Counted from the first letter of the stretch, positions 1 to 5,806 are shown. The stretch is DNA of 9,657 nt from Calditrichota bacterium (GCA_024278715.1 JAJRSN010000522.1:1-9657); one strand, 5' to 3'. The notes: generated by a model from the sequence alone, not told the origin. Numbers and translations: made by a program.

Positions 1-1035
1 AAATTAAAACAAGGATTATCTTTTACTATAATTTTTAATCAATTATATGGAAATGAAAAAATCCCTCAAAGAGAAGTTAGCTGGAATTCTCCCGAACATC
101 CCGCCATTCATAAGGCGCTTTTTTCTGAACCGTTAAAAAAGGATCAAATTATTGGTCCCGTAAAAATAGAAAATAATTTTTATTTACTAATCAAAATATT
201 AGGATGGACTGATATAAAAGCTCTTTCTAACACTTCAGTAGAAAAAAGATTGATCGATATAAAGAAAAAACTTAAAGAAAATAAGGCTTCATCTCAATTT
301 GAAGAATATGTGCATAAAATAATGAAGGGCAAAAAGGTTAAATTTTTGAAAAGTACTTTTTATAAACTGTCAGAAATATTTTATGCACATTATATGAAAA
401 TACCGCAAAAAAAAATATCTTTTCTGGGTCAGAAATTCTGGAGTAAGGATAGTACAGTTAATGATGAGTTAGAAAACGATTTAAAGGATTTTCAATCTCT
501 TCCTTTTCTGCGTATAGGTAATGAAATTTGGACAGTCGGTGATTTATTAAATGAAATAATTGCACATCCTTTGGTTTTTAGAAAAAATAGGATTAAAAAA
601 AGTGAATTTCCTCTTCAATTCAAATTAGCTATTGTAGATTTAATCAGGGATAAATATCTTACTAAAGAAGCTTATAAAAAGAAATATGATAAAATACCTA
701 AAATTGAAAAAGAAGTGAATATTTGGCGCGATTTTTATTATTCAATATACCAACGTAATAATTACTTATATTCTAATGGAGTCAATAGGAGTCTTTTTAA
801 TAAAAGTGATTTGAATATTATTGAAAAACATTTAAACCCTTACATTCATCATTTACAAAAAAAATATCAGGATAAAATTTTAATTAATGCAAAACTTCTA
901 AGCGAAATTCAACTTACAGATATTGATATGCTAGTTCTTCAGAAGAATGTGCCTTTCCCAGTGGTTGTGCCCTCCTTTCCCATTTTAACTAATGATAGTA
1001 AAATAGAGTATGGGCAGTATATTGATAAAAAATAA
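1..1035 (+). CDS. Parvulin-like peptidyl-prolyl isomerase / SurA-type chaperone, C-terminal part (5' truncated)
   Basis: The frame is open from base 1 to the TAA at 1033-1035, so the gene begins before the window. The ATG at 250 is internal. About 344 residues are visible. The first ~75 resemble the end of a parvulin rotamase domain: an 'ALFSEPLKKDQIIGPVKI' segment, then 'FYLLIKILGW', then a charged helix ending 'FEEYVHKIMKGKKVKF'. This order (F..P.k.g...GPv, hydrophobic strand, helix) is typical of PpiC/SurA-type isomerases, which help exported proteins fold in the periplasm. The remaining ~245 residues hold a 'WTVGDLLNEIIAHPLVFR' segment and a helical 'AIVDLIRDKYLTKEAYKKKYD' segment, as in long multi-domain PPIase-like proteins; their function is not clear to me. 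The signal peptide and main catalytic residues would lie upstream. The gene is very AT-rich (15 G/C of 60 in 301-360) with A/T-ending codons, unlike its neighbours. The family call is moderate; the open frame is certain. Confidence 0.6.
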   Translation, partial: KLKQGLSFTIIFNQLYGNEKIPQREVSWNSPEHPAIHKALFSEPLKKDQIIGPVKIENNFYLLIKILGWTDIKALSNTSVEKRLIDIKKKLKENKASSQFEEYVHKIMKGKKVKFLKSTFYKLSEIFYAHYMKIPQKKISFLGQKFWSKDSTVNDELENDLKDFQSLPFLRIGNEIWTVGDLLNEIIAHPLVFRKNRIKKSEFPLQFKLAIVDLIRDKYLTKEAYKKKYDKIPKIEKEVNIWRDFYYSIYQRNNYLYSNGVNRSLFNKSDLNIIEKHLNPYIHHLQKKYQDKILINAKLLSEIQLTDIDMLVLQKNVPFPVVVPSFPILTNDSKIEYGQYIDKK

Positions 1036-1177
1036 CATAATCTTTTTGTTTTCTTGATTTATATGTCCTCTCTGTAGTTTAAAATGATTAATAAAATTAT
1101 TATTTAGAACAGTCCGTCCAAAAGACAGGGAATGTTTTATACGATTTGCCCTGTATTTATTATAGCTGTAAAAAAGA

Positions 1178-1206
1178 TTGGCATTAATCGTTTTATTTCT
1201 TATATT
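1178..1206 (+). promoter_or_regulatory. Putative sigma70-type promoter for the DHH phosphoesterase gene
   Basis: TTGGCA (1178-1183) and TATATT (1201-1206) are separated by exactly 17 nt, each 5/6 to the E. coli-type consensus. The expected transcript start, near 1213, lies just before the AAGGAGG at 1219-1225, which gives a very short leader. Found by eye only. The surrounding DNA is AT-rich, so chance matches are possible. Confidence 0.5.
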
Positions 1207-1232
1207 TTCCCTTTTTTTAAGGAGGTTTGCCT

Positions 1233-2228
1233 TTGAAGACTCCGGAAAAGTACATCGAAATTGTTCAGAGTATTTTAAGGTTTATTGAACAGCACGATCA
1301 TTTTTTGCTCTCGGGTCACATTAATGCGGACGGAGACGCCATTGCCGCGGTGATTGCAACACATCTTTTTCTGCAAAAATTGGGCAAATCATCGGTAATG
1401 ATATTCCACGATAAAAAATTAGACCAACGGTTTGACTACCTGGAGCCTTTTAAGGAAATCGAAAACTTTGAAGATTCCCAATCGCGCAACCATCGCATAG
1501 AGAGCGCCATTATTCTGGATGTTCCCGGTTACAAGCGTTTAGGCGATGTTTGCAGATTGCTGCCGGAAAAAGAACACATTGTGCGCATCGATCATCATCC
1601 TCAGGAAGACGAGATGGGTAACCTGGAATGGATTGATGAAATTGCTTCGTCAACAACCTCCATGGTTTATGAGATCATCGAAAAATCCGGAGTAAAAATT
1701 GACCTTGAGCTGGCAAAAGCCATTTACACGGGAATTGTTTACGACACCGGACGGTTTTCGTTTTCCAATACAAACGCCCGCGATTTGTACATCGGTTCGA
1801 GGATGGTGGAAATCGGCGTAAATCCTTCGGAAATCAGCAATATCATTTTTTTTGAGAACAGCATCGACGCTCTGCGAACCATCGGCAAAGGGCTTTATTC
1901 AATAAAAAGTTATCTTAACGGAGCCGTGGCGGTTATTTATTTGAATCACGAAGACATGAAGAACAGCAATCCCCATGAAATAGAAGAATTGACAAACTAC
2001 AGCGTTGCCGTACGCGGCGGGAAGATAGGATTGTTCATTAGGGAGGTTAAACCCGATTATCATAAAATCAGCTTACGATCCAAATGTCACGTGGACGTGA
2101 ATAAAGTAGCCAAAGCGTTTAACGGCGGCGGACATGCCCGGGCTGCGGGCTGCAGAATAGCGGGAAAACGCGATGAAGTAATCGAAAAACTTGTTAAAGA
2201 AATCGAAAAATATCTGAGCCTCAATTAA
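1233..2228 (+). CDS. nrnA: DHH/DHHA1 family phosphoesterase, NrnA-like (nano-RNase / pAp phosphatase)
   Basis: A cytoplasmic Mn-dependent phosphoesterase. NrnA proteins degrade 2-5 nt RNA oligomers and dephosphorylate 3'-phosphoadenosine 5'-phosphate, which links RNA turnover to sulfur metabolism. All family motifs are present (numbering from the TTG at 1233, 331 residues): 'GHINADGDA' with His29, Asp33 and Asp35; the motif II Asp96 in 'ILDVPGYKRLG'; 'DHH' at 120-122; Asp171 in 'GIVYDTGRFSF'; and the C-terminal DHHA1 signature 'GGGHARAAG' at 298-306. Length matches the family. The reading frame can be extended to a TTG at 1227, but AAGGAGG (1219-1225) is 7 nt from the TTG at 1233 and only 1 nt from the one at 1227, so I choose 1233. 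No ATG competes nearby. The downstream gene follows after 74 nt and may be co-transcribed. The fold is clear. Which substrate dominates (nanoRNA, pAp or a cyclic dinucleotide intermediate) cannot be read from the sequence. Confidence 0.88.
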   Translation: MKTPEKYIEIVQSILRFIEQHDHFLLSGHINADGDAIAAVIATHLFLQKLGKSSVMIFHDKKLDQRFDYLEPFKEIENFEDSQSRNHRIESAIILDVPGYKRLGDVCRLLPEKEHIVRIDHHPQEDEMGNLEWIDEIASSTTSMVYEIIEKSGVKIDLELAKAIYTGIVYDTGRFSFSNTNARDLYIGSRMVEIGVNPSEISNIIFFENSIDALRTIGKGLYSIKSYLNGAVAVIYLNHEDMKNSNPHEIEELTNYSVAVRGGKIGLFIREVKPDYHKISLRSKCHVDVNKVAKAFNGGGHARAAGCRIAGKRDEVIEKLVKEIEKYLSLN

Positions 2229-2302
2229 TCTGTTAAATCTCTGCCAAATTGTTTAAATTTAGTCTGTTCGGCAAATGTGTTTAATAAAAAGAAGAATACA
2301 AA

Positions 2303-2662
2303 ATGCGCAGCGACCGCATAAATCTGGAAATGAACGGCATTCGTCTGAATGCTTTTTATTTGGGTAATGATTTGATTGTGACCATCCGCGGGGGAGAGGA
2401 GCATCTGGGCGCTGTGGCAGTCGGTGTTTGTTACGGCGCCGAAAAGAATAAGAGCAACGCCTCGGTAATCAGCCTGCCCGGACATAAAGAAGATTCGCTT
2501 GTATTTCCGATTGCCGCCCGGTTAAGCAAGACCCTGAAAACGAATGTGTGTGTGATAGCCGGTATTCATTTTGAAAAACCGACTCCGGATCAAATCAGCG
2601 ATATTATTCAAAATACGCGACAGTTGATCGATCGCTTAATCGAAAGATTGCAAACAGAATAA
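2303..2662 (+). CDS. LpdD-like small protein (prenylated-flavin chaperone / gallate decarboxylase subunit D-like)
   Basis: A compact 119-residue soluble protein with no signal peptide or membrane segment. The segments 'RGGEEHLGAVAVGV' (~29-42), 'SVISLPGHKEDSLVFPIAARLSKTL' (~54-78) and 'CVIAGIHFEKPT' (~82-93), ending in a long amphipathic helix, match what I recall of the LpdD-like family. That family adopts a proteasome-assembly-chaperone-like fold. LpdD in lactobacilli accompanies the UbiD-type gallate decarboxylase LpdC and is thought to handle its prenylated FMN cofactor. No UbiD or UbiX gene is in the window. The gene follows the DHH phosphoesterase by 74 nt without an obvious promoter, so an operon is likely. 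The ribosome binding site is weak (AGAAG at 2290-2294, 8 nt from ATG). Family assignment is from memory of the motif order; the chaperone role here is inference. Confidence 0.6.
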   Translation: MRSDRINLEMNGIRLNAFYLGNDLIVTIRGGEEHLGAVAVGVCYGAEKNKSNASVISLPGHKEDSLVFPIAARLSKTLKTNVCVIAGIHFEKPTPDQISDIIQNTRQLIDRLIERLQTE

Positions 2663-2663
2663 A

Positions 2664-2695
2664 AAAAGCCATGACTTAAAAAAATCACGGCTTTT
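2664..2695. terminator. Bidirectional hairpin terminator between convergent genes
   Basis: Arms AAAAGCCATGA (2664-2674) and TCACGGCTTTT (2685-2695) pair over 11 positions with one imperfect pair. Read on the minus strand the odd pair is a G-U wobble and the stem is followed by seven U residues (complement of 2661-2667). It therefore looks best as the terminator of the minus-strand lipoprotein gene. On the plus strand the pair is A-C and the U-tract is shorter. It sits midway between stops at 2662 (+) and 2719 (-). Confidence 0.8.
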
Positions 2696-2718
2696 AAATT
2701 AAAATTGATTGCGAAAAA

Positions 2719-4374
2719 TTATTCTAAATATTTCCTCAGCGTTTTATCTAACTCTTCACCGCGTAATTCGTTTTCCATCGCCAGAATAATTCCTTCGGGA
2801 CTGACTAAAATGGGTTTGGGAATTCCGCTGACCTCAAACCTCTGAGCCACCTTATCGCGAACATTTTTATCGAGAAAGGTGTGCAGCCATGGCATCTTCC
2901 ATTTGTCCTTACGAAACTTCTTAATGTCGTCAACCGAACGATCGAATGAAATGCTGAGAATGGTAAAATTTTTCCTCTTATAGCGATCATAAGCTTTGTG
3001 GATGTAAGGCATTTCGCCCACGCATGGTTTGCACCAGGTTGCCCAGAAGTCCATAATAAAGAATTTACCTTTTAGCGTTTTGTTGGAAATAATGCTTCCG
3101 TCTTTTAACGATTTAAATTGAAATTCCGGGATGGGTTTTCCTACGGCGATTATTGATTCGGGATTAAGCTGAATCAGATAGTACTGAACGATCTGCATAT
3201 CATTGTAGTCGGATTTTAACTTGTTGTAAACCGAAGCCATTTTTTCGTTATCGCGCTGATATTTGGCTTTCATTCCGATATTTATCAGGATAAACGCCCG
3301 GGTGTATCTGCTGTCTATTTTATCAAGGGCTTCTTCCAGCATGGCGTAAGCCTTTTCCGGTCCGAAAGTGCGTTCCAAAACAAAGGGCAATATTTGCGGG
3401 TTTAACGACCAGATGGGGTCGGTGGGCGGGACGGATTCGCCGATTTTTTTCACAACCGAATCTGGTACGGAAAAGCCGTAACTCTGCAATAAAATCCGTT
3501 GAAAAGCGATGAAGTTTTTAACTTCCTGTGAACTGGTTTCTTTTTCTTTTTTATTCAGAAAAGAATTCAGCTCCGAAAAATCAAACCGAAATCCGCGGTC
3601 GGTTCCGAACTTGCGCATAAAATTCAATCGCGCCTGACGCCAAGAGTTAACGGCTTTTTGTTCGGCTATGGCTATGTCCATGAATTCCTGGGTGGACAAA
3701 CTTCCTGAGCGCAGCAGGATGTTGGGAAGCGCGGGATTGTAATTACGCGGCAATTCTTTAGGATTAAAAACGATTGTCATTATGGAATCGGTTTTGCGGA
3801 TAACAGATCTATAGTCGCCGCCGCCGTCGTAAACCAGGTAGTCGTATTGCGTACCGTTTATGCTCAATTCTCTTTGGGTCAATCCGATTAGTTGGTAAGC
3901 AAGCGTATCGGCGGCGGGTTTAACTTCGAAAACGTAGGTGCTGTCCGATTGCATTTGCATGGGCAGCGCGGAGGAGAAGCTAAAATTATTCCAATCGCCG
4001 GTTATTTTCACTTCGCCGATGGGATCCTTAAAACGATAGCTTTGAAGCTGAAAATTCAACTCCACCGATTGAGTCTTCGAATCCCTTGCCAGCGGTAGTT
4101 CCAGAGCCTGATGATAAGCCGCGGTGACCAGTACGGTGAGATATTTCTGCGGAGGTAATTTGATCTCAAAGGTTCCGTCGGGGTTTGCCTTAACGGATTT
4201 TAACGGCTTGTAAACATTACCGCCCGCTTCGGCAATGTGGATGTGTGCTATAACGGGCGGATTGCCGTCAGCTCCGATTATTTTCCCCGATAATTTGCTT
4301 TGATTTCCTGTTTGACAATTCCACAGAAAAATAACAAACGTTAAAGGTAAAATTAATTTCAAAATTCTTGTCAT
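2719..4374 (-). CDS. Lipoprotein with CBM48-like domain and C-terminal TlpA/thioredoxin domain
   Basis: Predicted envelope-anchored thiol-disulfide oxidoreductase of about 551 residues. The N-terminus MTRILK, a hydrophobic stretch and 'LWNC' (Cys at ~20) look like a lipoprotein signal, though Trp-Asn before Cys is a loose lipobox. Residues ~25-105 resemble a carboxypeptidase-regulatory/beta-sandwich domain. 'IGEVKITGDWNNF' to 'YQLIG' and 'YLVYDGGGDYRSVI' (~115-190) resemble a CBM48/AMPK-type E-set domain. A helical middle follows. The last ~135 residues are a TlpA-like thioredoxin fold: 'FWATWCKPC' with Cys448 and Cys451, and the cis-Pro loop 'SGIPKP' near 519. Start choice: AGGAGG on the minus strand (4384-4379) precedes the ATG at 4374 by 4 nt. 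The upstream ATG at 4389 has no ribosome binding site and would place AGGAGG inside the gene. TlpA-type proteins reduce or exchange disulfides outside the cytoplasm, for example in cytochrome c maturation or stress defence; the partner here is unknown. Confidence 0.82.
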   Translation of the reverse strand: MTRILKLILPLTFVIFLWNCQTGNQSKLSGKIIGADGNPPVIAHIHIAEAGGNVYKPLKSVKANPDGTFEIKLPPQKYLTVLVTAAYHQALELPLARDSKTQSVELNFQLQSYRFKDPIGEVKITGDWNNFSFSSALPMQMQSDSTYVFEVKPAADTLAYQLIGLTQRELSINGTQYDYLVYDGGGDYRSVIRKTDSIMTIVFNPKELPRNYNPALPNILLRSGSLSTQEFMDIAIAEQKAVNSWRQARLNFMRKFGTDRGFRFDFSELNSFLNKKEKETSSQEVKNFIAFQRILLQSYGFSVPDSVVKKIGESVPPTDPIWSLNPQILPFVLERTFGPEKAYAMLEEALDKIDSRYTRAFILINIGMKAKYQRDNEKMASVYNKLKSDYNDMQIVQYYLIQLNPESIIAVGKPIPEFQFKSLKDGSIISNKTLKGKFFIMDFWATWCKPCVGEMPYIHKAYDRYKRKNFTILSISFDRSVDDIKKFRKDKWKMPWLHTFLDKNVRDKVAQRFEVSGIPKPILVSPEGIILAMENELRGEELDKTLRKYLE

Positions 4375-4499
4375 ATAACCTCCTGACATAAAATTTTTAG
4401 ATAAATTTCCGGAATTTAAAACCGGTGTTATCGGTAATTCACGGAAAAATTTGTTTGACGGTTCCTCTTTTGGTTTGTTCTTTATTAAGGAGCTTATTT

Positions 4500-4528
4500 A
4501 TAAAACAGGGCTGAAAAAACTACGTCAA
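4500..4528 (-). promoter_or_regulatory. Putative promoter for the TlpA-like lipoprotein
   Basis: On the minus strand, TTGACG (complement of 4523-4528) and TTTTAT (complement of 4500-4505) are 17 nt apart. The -35 is 5/6 and the -10 is 4/6 to consensus. It would leave a leader of about 120 nt before the ATG at 4374. Match by eye only. Confidence 0.35.
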
Positions 4529-4679
4529 AATCACCTCGTGTATGGTTTTGTTTAGAAAAAACTTACAAATTATTCATCAATTAAAATACACTTTGAAATT
4601 TATTTAATCAAATTAATCTTCGGAGCAAACTTTAAAAAAGCGGCGGTTGAATTTGCTTTAACCCCGAAAATCTTATTTC

Positions 4680-4708
4680 TTGCAAAGTTGGATTACAATC
4701 CATATACT
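4680..4708 (+). promoter_or_regulatory. Putative promoter for the DUF2007-type gene
   Basis: TTGCAA (4680-4685) and TATACT (4703-4708) with a 17-nt spacer, 4/6 and 5/6 to consensus. It is placed so that transcription would start about 20 nt before the ATG at 4737, just upstream of the AGAGGA (4725-4730) ribosome binding site. Confidence 0.5.
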
Positions 4709-4736
4709 AAAGTAAAGAATTAAAAGAGGACTATTT

Positions 4737-4961
4737 ATGCAGGACTTAAGATTTGTTAAAAATTTTCCCAATCGGTCTTTTGCCGAGCAGGTAAAAGAAA
4801 TTTTGGAACAAAATAGTATCGGCTGTGTGCTTAAATCACCCGATGTAGGTATTTTAGGCACTACTTCGTCTTCAACCTTCAACGGCGTGGACCTCTATGT
4901 CCGCGAGGAAGACTTCGAAAAAGTAAGCGGCTTGCTTGATGCGCTTTTTGACGGAATCTAA
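4737..4961 (+). CDS. DUF2007-type small protein (putative signal-transducing, PII-like fold)
   Basis: A 74-residue soluble protein. It has the layout of the DUF2007 family: a start strand 'RFVKNFPNRSFAEQVKEILEQNSIGCVLKS' (strand, then helix, then strand), a Gly/Ser-rich turn, then 'GVDLYVREEDFEKVSGLLDALF' (strand, then helix). The 'GV.LyV...d...v..LL' ending is the most diagnostic part. Family members are small ferredoxin-like, PII-like domains, often annotated as putative signal transducers, with no known ligand. ATG at 4737 follows AGAGGA (4725-4730) by 6 nt. The gene stands alone, with a promoter upstream and a long repeat-filled spacer downstream. The family call is fairly good; no biochemical role can be given. 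Confidence 0.68.
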   Translation: MQDLRFVKNFPNRSFAEQVKEILEQNSIGCVLKSPDVGILGTTSSSTFNGVDLYVREEDFEKVSGLLDALFDGI

Positions 4962-5058
4962 TGCGGAAATATTATTACCCGCGTCAGCTAAATAATCCGT
5001 AACCCGGTCAAGCCGATACCATACAGAAGAAAAGTTGTTAATAGCGGAAAGCCGTGAT

Positions 5059-5072
5059 GCGTATTGAGTAAG
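5059..5072 (+). repeat. GCGTA(A/T)TGAGTAAG repeat word, copy 1
   Basis: GCGTATTGAGTAAG here, one mismatch from GCGTAATGAGTAAG at 5111-5124. An expanded copy lies at 5479-5499. Its first ten bases in copy 2 are the exact inverse of CTCATTACGC at 5288-5297. Confidence 0.6.
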
Positions 5073-5089
5073 ATTAAAGTTCTTTTAAA

Positions 5090-5113
5090 GTGACGAAGGG
5101 ACGGAGGGACGCG
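5090..5113 (+). repeat. GTGACGAAG-type periodic tract
   Basis: Units GTGACGAAG, GGACGGAG and GGACGCG follow in series with an 8-9 nt period and lead directly into the GCGTAATGAGTAAG word at 5111. A second tract of the same type lies at 5368-5398. Confidence 0.55.
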
Positions 5114-5124
5114 TAATGAGTAAG
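5111..5124 (+). repeat. GCGTAATGAGTAAG repeat word, copy 2
   Basis: Second copy of the word. Its first ten bases (5111-5120) form a perfect inverted repeat with CTCATTACGC at 5288-5297, so the two flank a 167-nt AT-rich segment. Confidence 0.6.
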
Positions 5125-5153
5125 AAAAATGAAAAAGGAAAAAGGATTGTCAA

Positions 5154-5200
5154 AAAGCAGAGGGCAGAGAGCAGTAGTAGTCAGTAAACAGAAAATAGTA
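5154..5200 (+). repeat. Degenerate CAG/AGCAG word tract
   Basis: Loose series of (A)GCAGAGG, GCAGAGA, GCAGTAG, TCAGTAA and ACAGAAA units with a roughly 7-nt period. It looks like another class of short-word tandem repeat, though more degraded than the others. Confidence 0.4.
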
Positions 5201-5289
5201 AAATGTTTGCTAAGAAGTAACTACTTTTTTATTATCTGAAAAATAATTTTGTGAATTATCTAAATTTTTAAGCTATGGCGGAGATAACT

Positions 5290-5317
5290 CATTACGCATT
5301 ACGCATTACGCATTACG
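5290..5317. repeat. (CATTACG)4 tandem heptamer array
   Basis: Four exact head-to-tail copies of CATTACG, followed by a partial ATTAC (5318-5322). The reverse-complement word CGTAATG occurs singly at 5112-5118 and 5480-5486, on either side of the array. Confidence 0.85.
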
Positions 5318-5333
5318 ATTACTGGCAAAAGCC

Positions 5334-5367
5334 GCTTAACCATTACACCCTTAACCCTTAACGAATT
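5334..5367 (+). repeat. 34-nt direct repeat, copy A
   Basis: Begins GCTTAACCATTACACC and ends CTTAACCCTTAACGAATT. It aligns without gaps to 5438-5471 and 5568-5601. Inside it, CTTAAC(C/G) recurs with a 7-nt step, so the element itself is built from heptamers. Confidence 0.75.
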
Positions 5368-5398
5368 GTGACAAAGTAACGAGTGACAGAGTGACAAG
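5368..5398 (+). repeat. GTGAC-periodic tract
   Basis: Units GTGACAAA, GTAACGA, GTGACAGA and GTGACAAG lie head to tail with a 7-8 nt period, directly after repeat copy A. Same word class as 5090-5113. Confidence 0.6.
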
Positions 5399-5402
5399 AC
5401 AG

Positions 5403-5427
5403 GCTCCCTTCGACAGGCTCAGGGAGC
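5403..5427. repeat. CCCTTCGACAGGCTCAGGG hairpin element
   Basis: Arms GCTCCCT (5403-5409) and AGGGAGC (5421-5427) pair perfectly around an 11-nt loop. The core CCCTTCGACAGGCTCAGGG matches a palindromic interspersed sequence that I recall from many bacterial and MAG spacers. There is no U-tract on either side, so it is not a standard terminator. Confidence 0.7.
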
Positions 5428-5437
5428 GGAGAGTTAC

Positions 5438-5471
5438 CGGTAACCCTTACACTCTTAGCGCTTAACGAATT
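5438..5471 (+). repeat. 34-nt direct repeat, copy B
   Basis: The most diverged of the three copies: TAACCCTTACACTCTTAGCG in the middle, with the end CTTAACGAATT (5461-5471) identical to copy A. It starts 104 nt after copy A. Confidence 0.65.
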
Positions 5472-5478
5472 CCGTGAC

Positions 5479-5499
5479 GCGTAATGCGTGATGAGTAAG
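5479..5499 (+). repeat. GCGTAATG...GATGAGTAAG repeat word, copy 3 (expanded)
   Basis: GCGTAATG, GCGTGATG and AGTAAG in series: the same word as at 5059 and 5111 with one additional heptamer, lying just after repeat copy B. Confidence 0.55.
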
Positions 5500-5567
5500 A
5501 CAAAAAATTATCAGAATGCAGAAAGCCGTGACCACAAGCTACCGTGTTAAGGAATTTGAAGAGGTTC

Positions 5568-5601
5568 GCTTAACGCTTACACCCTTAACGCTTAACAAAT
5601 T
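5568..5601 (+). repeat. 34-nt direct repeat, copy C
   Basis: Begins GCTTAACGCTTACACC and ends CTTAACGCTTAACAAATT. It differs from copy A at only a few positions (C/G and A/C changes plus G to A near the end). It starts 130 nt after copy B. Confidence 0.75.
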
Positions 5602-5701
5602 CAGCACCAAAAAGCAAGAATTTCGGTGTTAATTGATAAGAATTAAAAACCGGTATTTTTGCTCGTCAAAGCTTCGTAAGCGCAAATTTAGCCTGTTATT
5701 C

Positions 5702-5725
5702 CGGGAACCGGATTCGGAAGTCCCG
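5702..5725. repeat. Nested GC hairpin
   Basis: Outer arms CGGGA (5702-5706) and TCCCG (5721-5725) enclose an inner CCG-GATT-CGG stem (5708-5717) with a small internal loop. Flanking DNA is AT-rich. It could be a structured RNA element or another repeat unit; it is not followed by a clear U-tract. Confidence 0.4.
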
Positions 5726-5785
5726 AAATTTTCCACAGCCTGTCTAAATTACTTAATCGCAGGAATTAAAAAGAAATTAACGCAA

Positions 5786-5806
5786 GTCCCGTAACCAGGG
5801 GCGGAC
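5786..5806 (-). terminator. Possible weak terminator of the AP2-domain gene
   Basis: On the minus strand, GTCCG and CGGGAC pair with one bulged base around a ~10-nt loop immediately after the stop codon, followed within ~10 nt by a T-rich run (complement of ~5765-5778). The stem is short and the T-run is not adjacent, so this is only suggestive. Confidence 0.3.

Larger units (their letters stand above)
4390..4736. other. Gene-free divergent intergenic region with two promoters
   Basis: This 347-nt spacer lies between the divergent lipoprotein (-) and DUF2007-type (+) genes. Apart from one candidate promoter for each I see no gene, RNA or clear repeat. It is AT-rich, with scattered short dyads (for example around CCGG...CCGG near 4409-4423) too weak to call. 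Confidence 0.6.
4962..5805. other. Gene-free spacer made of interspersed short repeats
   Basis: This 844-nt stretch has no credible gene. It is a patchwork of several repeat classes, listed separately: three 34-nt direct repeats, a CATTACG array with inverted GCGTAATGAG copies, GTGAC-periodic tracts, a CAG-rich tract, and two GC hairpins. An 11-mer, GAAAGCCGTGA, also recurs exactly at 5047-5057 and 5521-5531. Such word-like repeats look spread by copying between spacers rather than conserved for coding. Confidence 0.75.

Noticed and set aside
1125..1154. ACAGGG...CCCTGT hairpin as terminator of the PPIase gene
   Set aside because: Only 6 bp of stem around an 18-nt loop, about 90 nt past the stop, with no proper U-tract.
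2225..2485. Minus-strand frame over the LpdD-like gene
   Set aside because: It overlaps the better-supported plus-strand gene and has no ribosome binding site or family resemblance.
4673..4882. Minus-strand frame over the DUF2007-type gene
   Set aside because: It is a shadow of a gene with a promoter, ribosome binding site and recognisable family.
5334..5601. Three similar direct repeats as a CRISPR array
   Set aside because: Gaps are 70 and 96 nt, not uniform. Copies diverge and are internally heptameric, the intervening DNA holds other repeats, and no cas gene is near.
5334..5601. Iteron-type replication origin
   Set aside because: No replication initiator gene, DnaA-box cluster or partition gene is present, and the repeats look like general interspersed words.
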